64,000 nt of DNA from Taudactylus pleione (taxonomy: Eukaryota > Chordata > Amphibia > Anura > Myobatrachidae): NCBI GenBank assembly GCA_031769625.1, contig JAUIMM010000573.1, positions 2,125,001 to 2,189,000 on the forward strand, written 5' to 3'. Numbering within the stretch: position 1 is the stretch's first letter; each line of letters opens with the position of its first letter. Under the pieces are notes generated by a model. It saw nothing but the letters and a program-made list of their open reading frames with translations. It did not search any database and was not told where the DNA came from. Of this stretch, positions 1 to 6,645 are shown in pieces. A program made the position numbers and the translations under genes.

Positions 1-893
1 TGACTGGGTAGAAGAAAAGATTCTTCTTTTTTTTTTCATCCAGTGCCTCACAGCCTCTCTCAAGTTTACCTTGCCATTCAGCTTTATGGCTAATAAACTG
101 TTCACATTTTCCACCTTGAGACGATTTCTGTGTTCAGTTAAGATCAACTTCACTTGTGAAAAAGTCCTTTCTATTTCTGCAGTTGAGAGTGGAAGAACAC
201 AGTCAATTCCAACAAGATTCTGGATGTGAGGAAATGCTACTCCAACTGTGTCTTCAGATTTTTCCAAAGTATTGTACAGGTTGACCATGGATAATCTTTC
301 ATCATCAGAATTGTCGTCTTCATTTTCCAGGAACACAGACTTAAAATCTTCCCATTCTGATAATAAAAGGTCTTCATCCAAGTGATAAAATTCTGCAAGC
401 TGTGCCATCTCAGCCACACCATAAAAACCAACACCTTCTCCAGTATTAAGATGTCTCATATCTAAGACACTTAACAAATTAAGTGTAGAAACATTCTGCA
501 TCCTCTCAGAAATATTTTCAACCAAGAGATCTATGAAACATCTTGCATGCTCCTCAAAATTACAGTTTGGTGCCGATATAGGAGCCGCAATTCCAATTTT
601 TCTTGCATTATTTTCAAGGTTCCGACAAAACTGACCCCCAGGCTTCCGTTTTAAATTTTTTAAAGCAGCAAGTGTAGTGGAAACATTGCTATGTATGGTA
701 GCTAGATCGACATCTCGTCTTTCAAAAATCAACACAAGTTTAGAAAGTAGGCTCAGGACGTCACACAGGAAATGAATAAGTTGAAAAAAATGAAAATGTT
801 TTAAATGTTTCAGAAGTCCTTCTGCATTTGGACCATTCAAAACCGTTGCAGTCTTTGACTGTCCACTTACAACCGCATTTTCTAAATCCACAA
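1..893 (-). pseudogene. Transposase segment 4: C-terminal half with hATC dimerisation domain, unterminated
   Basis: This frame has no stop from about 903 down to position 1 (about 300 codons), so its end lies outside the window. It reads IVDLENAVVSGQSK, then a helical region with FLCDVLSLLSKL, an acidic patch (ENEDDNSDDE), and the hATC signature LPLSTAEIERTFSQ followed by NRLKVENVNSLLAI. The hATC helices form the hAT dimer interface. After them comes a basic tail with a run of lysines. Confidence 0.85.
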
Positions 894-1409
894 TGATTGA
901 TAATTAATTCGTATTGAATTAATTGCATTTTCATGTGATAGCCATCTTGTGTGGCTCGCCTTTTTTATTTTGGTACCTTTGCATTTACTAAATACTTTTT
1001 GTATTTCAGCCAAGCTTCTGCTTCTGACAGAGCTGTATTTGTAATATTTGTAAATGCTGGTTAATACCTCGTCCATTTTGACAAATGGTTCCAAAGACTC
1101 CAAGGTATTCTTAGTTGCAAGAGCTAAACGGTGGTTATGACAATGGATTGAAATAACCTTATCATTTTTGGTCTTTATTTTGGCAGCTACACCATCACGT
1201 TTACCAACCATTGAACTGGCGCCATCACTTCCAAATCCAACTAATTTCTCATACCCTCCACATTCTTCTACAGTCTGTGAAAGAGCATTGAAAATAGTTT
1301 CAGATTTTCCATCTGGAATTTCAGTATCGCAAATAAAGGACACTGTAACTTCTCTGTCTTTAATATATTTTGCAGCAGTAGCCAAGTGCTTTCTGTTGCT
1401 GACGTCTGT
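894..1409 (-). pseudogene. Transposase segment 3: RNase-H-like core
   Basis: The frame is open from TDVSNRKHLATAAK to INYQS. Motifs in order are GSDGASSMVGKRDGVA (second catalytic Asp within SDGA), HCHNHRLALA (the hAT C-x2-H motif) and HTRWLSHE (the hAT R-W motif). It ends at a single-base loss near 893, beyond which the original frame meets TAG while IVDLENAVVSG stays open in the third frame. Confidence 0.75.
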
Positions 1410-1411
1410 GG

Positions 1412-1906
1412 TTCATCAATCATTATTGAATAGGATGGACTCTTCTGTAAAGACAGCATAACTTGCTGTTTTTGAACACTGGCCATTGAGTTAACAAATT
1501 CATTAACTGTTTGGTAGCTTGTGTATAATGCATTTTTAGCTTTTTTAAGGGGAGCTAAAACAGGAGATTTTAACTGTTCAATGCAAAATTCAATAAATGG
1601 TTTAAAAATAGTTGTATGTGGTATATTATGTTCAATAAGAAACTCCAGACACTTCATAGCATATTCAACAGCTTTAAATTCTTCAGACTCTGGTCTATTT
1701 TTTCGGTTCTGTGAGGCTTCTGCACTTAAAGGGATCATTTCTGTTTGCATTGCCACTTTATGCATTTCAGAAACAGAGTGCCCCTTGATTTTGTCAAGCC
1801 TTACTGTGCACATACCATTATTCATCCATGGAGATTTATTGTATTTGTTATCATTACTTAGGTGTTTGGAGCACAGTTGGCAGATTAAACTCTCTCTGTC
1901 ACCAAT
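1412..1906 (-). pseudogene. Transposase segment 2: zinc finger to first catalytic Asp
   Basis: The frame is open from IGDRESLICQLC to SYSIMIDE. It holds the Cys pair of the zinc finger (LICQLC), the His pair (GHSVSEMH), a helical region, and the first catalytic-type Asp in IMIDE. In this family IMIDE is normally followed by S-T-D. Here a single missing base after the GAA codon (about 1411) throws the frame, and TDVSNRKHLATAAK continues in another frame. The break is not in a long homopolymer. Confidence 0.7.
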
Positions 1907-2294
1907 TTTTTTTACAAAGAAGCCATGGGAATGTTTTTTTCCATTTTTTTTGGTATCCAACTTTATGTTTTGTTTTTTGTTTTTGAGAAGTGCTGTCCAC
2001 AAGGTCATTTATTGTGTCTGTGTCATCACTAAAAGAGCACCGTTCTTCTAACAGCTCAACCAAAGAGTCGTTCTCTAAATTCTGTACACAGTTGGCCAAT
2101 AAAACTGTGGATTGAGAAGGCACATCTGGATCTATATTATCCTCATTTTCATTGATTTCACATGAAATCAATATGGGATCATTCAGATTGATATTTGTGT
2201 TTACTGTGGTCAATGAATTTGATGTGGAAATGATTTCATCATCTGCGTTTGCAGAGGTGCTGGGTACAGGATCTGGCTCTGCTGCATTTGTTTT
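1906..2294 (-). pseudogene. Transposase segment 1: acidic linker and start of the TTF finger
   Basis: This frame continues the first coding exon from KTNAAEPDPVPSTS through an Asp/Glu/Ser/Asn-rich linker to a KKTFPWLL motif, the usual prelude to a TTF-type finger. It then hits an A8 run (1906-1913 on the coding strand), after which the sense continues one frame over as KKIGDRESLICQLC. The break fits one extra A in the homopolymer, so a sequencing or assembly error is as likely as a mutation. Confidence 0.7.
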
Positions 2295-2410
2295 CTGCAA
2301 TTAATATATATATTAATGATGATTACTTATTTTCTGATTTCAGCATGAAATCATTTACAGAGCTTTTAAAATATAGTAAGTTTAGTAGTGTCGAAAATCT
2401 GTGTTCTTAC
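2295..2410 (-). other. Intron of the transposase gene (GT-AG, phase 0)
   Basis: The donor is AAG|GTAAGAAC at 2410 and the acceptor is TTAATTGCAG at 2295. The intron is 116 bp. Both flanking codons stay in frame (ends SGIK, resumes KTNAAEP). The intron is AT-rich, with an ATATAT run before the acceptor. Intact sites suggest the copy was recently expressible. Confidence 0.65.
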
Positions 2411-2509
2411 CTTTATTCCTGAAAACATATCACTTATTTTCAAACATTTCCGTCCTATTTCATTGGGTTTTTTTTGATGTTCCTTAAGTTTTCTTTTAAC
2501 AGTAGGCAT
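2411..2509 (-). CDS. Transposase first coding exon
   Basis: The exon starts at an ATG (2509) and has exactly 33 codons (begins MPTVKRKLKEHQKK, ends MFSGIK), so it is phase 0. It is lysine-rich, plausibly a nuclear targeting segment. It ends in AATAAAG followed by a good donor, GTAAGAAC, at 2410-2403. Upstream of the ATG is a polypyrimidine tract ending in TTTACAG (AG at 2519-2518), so a non-coding leader exon probably splices in just before the start. An upstream in-frame ATG exists, but it would read through this acceptor and is less likely. Confidence 0.7.
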
Positions 2510-2517
2510 GTTTTCTA

Positions 2518-2612
2518 CTGTAAAGGAGATGGGGAAGAGAGTTTTAGGATACACCCTGACCGCTAACCCTGAGAACAACTGACCACTGACACAGTACACG
2601 CCTGGTACTCAC
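2518..2612 (-). other. Probable 5' leader intron of the transposase gene
   Basis: The donor is TAAG|GTGAGTACC at 2612, inside the first copy of the upstream 282-bp repeat. The acceptor is CTCTTCCCCATCTCC then TTTACAG at 2518, eight bases before the ATG. Both sites are near consensus. The same donor recurs at 2894 and 3176 in the other repeat copies, so transcription could start in any of them. Confidence 0.45.
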
Positions 2613-2738
2613 CTTAGACGAGTTGAGGAGACTGCGTGGAGCCCAACTGTGGAGAGAAGTAGTTGGAGCCAGGAGCCGCTGCTTTGGATCTTATGGTGTG
2701 AAGCCCGAGGAGCGCCAGGAGGTCAGAGATGCAAGGGC

Positions 2739-2778
2739 GGAAGTGCCAGTTCAATTGGTTGGTAAACGTGATGGTGTA
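2739..2778 (+). repeat. Inverted fragment of the transposase coding sequence (copy 1)
   Basis: The plus strand here reads GGAAGTG, then CCAGTTCAA, then GGTTGGTAAACGTGATGG, ending TGTA at 2778. The minus strand of the transposase core (about 1226-1188, encoding SSMVGKRDGV) is the same, apart from one extra T here and a six-base gap before CCAG. The copy is inverted relative to the gene. Similarity fades on both sides. Confidence 0.75.
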
Positions 2779-3020
2779 CAGGTGAGAATAGGAGTTGCGC
2801 CTAGTGTAGAATAAAAAATAAAACAGCTCAACACACTATGAGCCCTAACCCTGAGAACAACTGACCACTGACACAGTACACGCCTGGTACTCACCTTAGA
2901 CGAGTTGTGGAGACTGCGTGGAGCCCAGCTGTGGAGAGAAGTAGTTGGAGCCAGGAGCCGCTGCTTTGGATCGTATGGTGTGAAGCCCGAGGAGCGCCAG
3001 GAGGTCAGAGATGCAAGGGC

Positions 3021-3060
3021 GGAAGTGCCAGTTCAATTGGTTGGTAAACGTGATGGTGTA
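3021..3060 (+). repeat. Inverted fragment of the transposase coding sequence (copy 2)
   Basis: This is identical to the copy at 2739-2778 and exactly 282 bp away, so it arose by duplication of the repeat unit. The third repeat copy is truncated just before this point. Confidence 0.75.
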
Positions 3061-3292
3061 CAGGTGAGAATAGGAGTTGCGCCTAGTGTAGAATAAAAAA
3101 TAAAACAGCTCAACACACCCTGAGCCCTAACCCTGAGAACAACTGACCACTGACACAGTACACGCCTGGTACTCACCTTAGACGAGTTGAGGAGACTGCA
3201 TGGAGCCCAGCTGTGGAGAGAAGTAGTTGGAGCCAGGAGCCGCTGCTTTGGATCTTATGGTGTGAAGCCCGAGGAGCGCCAGGAGGTCAGAT

Positions 3293-3818
3293 GTAATTCT
3301 CACATTCAGAAACTTGTATGCAGAAACGCCTGCGTACTTTTGCTCTCAACAGGATTATGTGAAAGGATTGTTTCACAATTAACAATTTTAAAAATGTTTC
3401 CTACAAAAATTAAAAAAAAAAAATAAGGATTAATTTTAAAATAAACAAATGAGAATTTATTTTGTCTGATTAAAAGAGGATTATGGCCAGGTGTTCCAAT
3501 TATAACATACAGAAGTTTTGAACATAATCATTATTGGCCCACAATTCATAAATCATTCATGACTAAACAAGGTGCAAAAAAAAGAAGAGAAATTTATAAA
3601 ACTAGTTATGTCATAATTTTTCATGCTGTCTTGACTTAACAGTTGATCAAATCATTAATAGCATGATGTATCGATCATCAAATAATATGGCGAGCATGGA
3701 TGATGTAATGGTTAACATTACATATTAATTCACTGCACAGTTTTGGAATATTGGCCCTAATGTCTGGAGTTTATATAAACTGGCACTACGGTTTGGCCTC
3801 CAGCAAACCAGAAATTTA
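3293..3818. other. AT-rich stretch with no recognisable gene
   Basis: No long open frame, motif or repeat family is recognised. It contains an A11 run (about 3412-3422) and a perfect 14-bp palindrome AGTTTATATAAACT (3769-3782). The 5' terminus of the hAT element should lie somewhere here or within the tandem repeat, but I could not identify a convincing terminal inverted repeat. Confidence 0.5.
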
Positions 3819-4327
3819 GGGCCTGATTCAGACCCACTCGCGAGCGCTGAACACTCGCAAGCAGGTCGATGTTGGCCCAGTGCGCATGCCCGAGCCCCGA
3901 ATAGCAGCAGGCAAACCATCAATCCTGGTCTAGTACCGAAGGGGGCATGCTGTCGATGTTGAGTGACAGCACGCCCCCTTTGGTGGGCGTGCCTGCCCAG
4001 ATGGAGGCGTTCCCATGTGAACGCCTACCGTCTGGGGCCGGGCCCACTGACATCACAAGTGATGACAGTGGGAGTGCTTTCGGCTCTGTTTGAGCCGACA
4101 GCACTCTAGGGCTTGTGGCAACGAGACCCTACCACAAGGGTCTCGTCGCAAGCCCGATGGTCGCGATGGTCTTGACCATTGTGACCATCTTCCTGGCCGC
4201 TCGCTATAGCTGTGGGTGGTCACCCACAGCTATACGAACGGCCAGGAAGCCGCTCTAAAAATCAAGATGGAAGGCCCTGATTCAGAGCGAGCGTTCTGTC
4301 ATAGCGTCCGGCTCTGAATCAGGGCCC
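3819..4327. mobile_element. GC-rich hairpin-chain MITE, copy 1 (PIF/Harbinger-like termini)
   Basis: The left end is GGGCCTGATTCAGA and the right end is the reverse complement of GGGCCCTGATTCAGA, flanked by TA on both sides. The 509-bp interior is a run of consecutive inverted repeats: GGGGGCATGCTGTCGA with the matching GACAGCACGCCCCC, GGCGTTCCCATGTGAACGCC, GGCTCTGTTTGAGCC, GAGACCCTACCACAAGGGTCTC, and AGCTGTGGGTGGTCACCCACAGCT in shortened form. The last 54 bp (4273-4326) are themselves a terminal palindrome. There is no coding capacity, so it would need a transposase in trans. GG(G)CC termini fit PIF/Harbinger, which is inference. Confidence 0.7.
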
Positions 4328-4448
4328 TAGCTTGCTCTTGACAAAAGTTAATCCAAGGGGGTAAATTTACTAAAGTGAGAGTATTTAGAAGTGAGTTTTA
4401 GAACTGATGTTGCCCATAGCAACCAAAAATAAAAATGTAATTATACAA
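4328..4448. other. Short unique spacer before the minisatellite
   Basis: This is AT-rich sequence between the MITE and the first recognisable 28-bp minisatellite unit. No feature was seen. Confidence 0.4.
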
Positions 4449-4601
4449 AATTAAATATAAGAAGGCACAAGGCACATTTTAAAAATTAGGGGGGACAAGG
4501 CACATACTAAAGATAAGGGGGCACAAGGCACATATTTAAAACAAGGAGGCACAAGGCACATAATTAAAGCAAGGAGGCAGAAGGCACATATTTAAAACAA
4601 G

Positions 4602-4944
4602 GGGCACGATTCAATTCAGCGCGATGTAAATAGCGCCGGGAGATAGCTCCCGAAGCTATTCAATTCATCACGCTGTTAGGTCGGGGAAGGCTCGTTATCG
4701 CGCCTTAAACAGGGTGTTTAGGCGCGATAACGGGCATTCCCCAACCTAACTTCCCGGCATGAGGCTGTTTTCCAGGCGCGAAGGACAGAAAACAGCCTCG
4801 CGCCGGGACTTTTGTCGGATTTCTTCTCATCCCCGGAGGGATGAGAGAAGAAATCATTAGTCGGACTTGTCAGCGCGGTGTATTGAATAGCTCCAGGAGC
4901 TCACTCCCAGAGCTATTTACATTGCGCTGAATAGAATCGAGCCC
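4602..4944. mobile_element. GC-rich hairpin-chain MITE, second family, inserted in the minisatellite
   Basis: The left end GGGCACGATTCAATTCAG and the right end (reverse complement GGGCTCGATTCTATTCAG) form TIRs of about 33 bp that continue to ATGTAAATAGC. Inside are successive hairpins: CGGGAG/CTCCCG, CGTTATCGCGCC/GGCGCGATAACG, GAGGCTGTTTTC/GAAAACAGCCTC, and TTCTTCTCATCC/GGATGAGAGAAGAA with one mismatch. The surrounding array gives the empty site (AAAACAAGGAGGCA), so the target-site duplication is AAG, or CAAGG if the termini are trimmed by one base. It has no coding capacity. The 3-bp duplication and GGGC ends suggest PIF/Harbinger. Confidence 0.78.
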
Positions 4945-4965
4945 AAGGAGGCATAAAGCACATAT

Positions 4966-5004
4966 TAAAAATAAGGGGGGACAACTTGTCCCCCCTTATT
5001 TTTA
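4966..5004. repeat. Perfect palindromic turn in the minisatellite (example)
   Basis: TAAAAATAAGGGGGGACAA and its exact complement flank a single C at 4985, giving 19-bp arms with a one-base loop. The opposite turn, with 19-bp arms around GTGAG, lies at 5024-5066. The pair recurs about 150 bp further on (centre 5135). Confidence 0.85.
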
Positions 5005-5751
5005 GTGTGTGCCTTGTCCCCCCATATTTTTAATATGTGCCTTGTGAGAAGGCACATATTAAAAATAAGGGGGGACAAGTCACATATTAAACATAAGGAG
5101 GCACAAAGCACATATTAAAAATAAGGGGGGACAACTTGTCCCCCCTTATTTTTAGTGTGTGCCTTGTCCCCCTATATTTTTAATATGTGCCTTGTGAGAA
5201 GGCACATATTAAAAATAAGAGGGGACAAGTCACATATTAAACATAAGGAGGCACAAAGCACATATTAAAAATAAGGAGGCACAAGGCACATATTAAAATA
5301 AGGAGGCACAGGGCACATATTAAAATATAAAGGCACATACTAAAAATAAGGATGGCACATATTAAAGATAAGGGGGCACAATGCACATATTAAAAATAAG
5401 GAGGCACAAGGCACATACTACAGATAATGAGGCACAAGGCACATACTAAAGATAAGGAGGCACAAGGCACATATTTAAAACAAGGAGGCACAAGGCACAT
5501 ATTTGCAACAAGGAGGCACAAGGCACATAATTGAAACAAGGAGGCACAAGGCACATATTTGAAACAAGGAGGCACAAGGCACATATTTGAAACAAGGAGG
5601 CACAAGGCACATATTAAAAATAAGGAGGCACAAGGCACATATTTATAACAAGGAGGCACAAGGCACATACTAAAGATAAGGAGGCACAAAGCACATATTA
5701 AAAATAAGGAGGCACAAGGCACATACTAAAGAAAAGGAGGCACAAAGCACA

Positions 5752-5980
5752 TATTAAAAATAAGGAGGCACAAGGCACATATTTAAAACAAGGAGGCACA
5801 AGGCACATAATTGAAACAAGGAGGCACAAGGCACATATTTGCAACAAGGAGGCACAAGGCACATAATTGAAACAAGGAGGCACAAGGCACATATTTGCAA
5901 CAAGGAGGCACAAGGCACATAATTGAAACAAGGAGGCACAAGGCACATATTTGAAACAAGGAGTCACAAAGCACATATTA
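5752..5980 (+). repeat. 56-bp dimeric higher-order repeat in the minisatellite
   Basis: Consecutive 28-bp units alternate between CATAATTGAAACAAGG and CATATTTGCAACAAGG, so the homogenised unit here is a 56-bp dimer. The same alternation is seen at 6666-6840. Confidence 0.7.
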
Positions 5981-5997
5981 AAAATAAGGGGGAATAA

Positions 5998-6189
5998 CTT
6001 GTCCCCCCTAATTTTTAATAAGTGCCATGTCACCCCTTATTTTTAAAATGAGCCTTGTCCCCCTTATCTTTAGTGTGTGCCTTGTGCCTCCTTATGTTTA
6101 ATATGTGACTTGTCCTCCCTTATTTTTAATATGTGCCACGTCATAAGGCACATATTAAAAATAAGGGAGGACAAGGCACACATTAAAAA
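5998..6189. repeat. Internal segmental duplication of the minisatellite, copy 1
   Basis: This segment, starting CTTGTCCCCCCTAATTT and spanning one reverse block plus the turn GCCACGTCATAAGGC, is repeated 456 bp downstream almost without change. It includes the rare variants AATGAGCCTTG and AATATGTGACTTG. Confidence 0.8.
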
Positions 6190-6453
6190 TAAGGGAGGAC
6201 AAGGCACATATTTAAAACAAGGAGGCACAAGGCACATATTAAAGATAAGGAGGCACAAGGCACATATTAAAGATAAGGAGGCACAAGGCACACACTAAAG
6301 ATAAGGGGGCACAAGGCACATATTAAAAATAAGGAAGCACAAGGCACTTATTAAAATAAGGAGGCACAGGGCACATATTAAAAATAAGGGAGGACAAGGC
6401 ACATATTAAACATAAGGAGGCACAAGGCACATACTAAAGATAAGGGGGGACAA

Positions 6454-6645
6454 CTTGTCCCCCCTAATTTTTAATAAGTGCCATGTCACCCCTTATTTTT
6501 AAAATGAGCCTTGTCCCCCTTATCTTTAGTGTGTGCCTTGTGCCTCCTTATGTTTAATATGTGACTTGTCCTCCCTTATTTTTAATATGTGCCACGTCAT
6601 AAGGCACATATTAAAAATAAGGGAGGACAAGGCCCACATTAAAAA
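6454..6645. repeat. Internal segmental duplication of the minisatellite, copy 2
   Basis: This is the near-identical partner of 5998-6189 (offset 456 bp), differing for example by GGCCCACATT in place of GGCACACATT. It is followed by a second duplicated block (6645-6910, resembling 5760-5997), so a segment of roughly 900 bp was duplicated in steps. Confidence 0.8.

Larger units (their letters stand above)
1..2509 (-). pseudogene. hAT-superfamily transposase gene (TTF zinc finger / ZNF862-like), spliced, three frameshifts, 3' end off window
   Basis: hAT transposases cut and paste DNA in the nucleus through an RNase-H-like DDE core and dimerise through a C-terminal hATC domain. In transcript order the sequence shows a 33-codon first coding exon, an intron, an acidic Ser-rich linker, a TTF/BED-like zinc finger (C-x2-C then H-x5-H, about 1895-1765), an IMIDE motif (about 1426-1412), GSDGASSMVG (about 1242-1210), HCHNHRLALA (1146-1117) and TRWLSHE (949-929). 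It ends with an hATC block starting LPLSTAEIERTFSQ near 195. About 800 codons are present and the stop lies beyond position 1. There are no in-frame nonsense substitutions, only three single-base shifts at about 1906-1913, 1411 and 893. This is either a young pseudogene, or an intact gene if the indels are sequencing errors. The transposase class is secure. The exact relative (ZNF862-like or KIAA1586-like) is from memory. Confidence 0.88.
2551..3292. repeat. 282-bp tandem repeat, 2.6 copies, upstream of the transposase gene
   Basis: Copies start near 2551/2561, 2843 and 3125, with an exact 282-bp period and only scattered substitutions (for example CTATGAG versus CCCTGAG at the junctions). 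The third copy stops at about 3292, where AGGTCAG runs into unrelated sequence. The unit is GC-richer than its flanks. It holds a minus-strand donor AAG|GTGAGT, a plus-strand donor CAG|GTGAGA and, in copies 1 and 2, a transposase-derived fragment. Its position, immediately 5' of the transposase, suggests a duplicated promoter/leader-exon module. A 63-residue plus-strand frame recurs in copies 1 and 2 only because they are nearly identical. Confidence 0.9.

Noticed and set aside
1168..2051. Plus-strand open frames of 97 and 176 codons
   Set aside because: They are antisense shadows of the transposase coding region.
2843..2856. CCCTAACCCT resembling a vertebrate telomere repeat
   Set aside because: It is only one and a half telomeric hexamers inside the 282-bp unit. 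That is too short to be an interstitial telomere.
2623..3096. 63-codon plus-strand open frame repeated 282 bp apart
   Set aside because: It recurs because the tandem copies are almost identical. The GKRDG-like residues come from the inverted transposase fragment, not from a conserved small protein.
3725..4104. Minus-strand open frames of 61-65 codons
   Set aside because: They cross the border of the first MITE and its hairpins. Nothing indicates coding.
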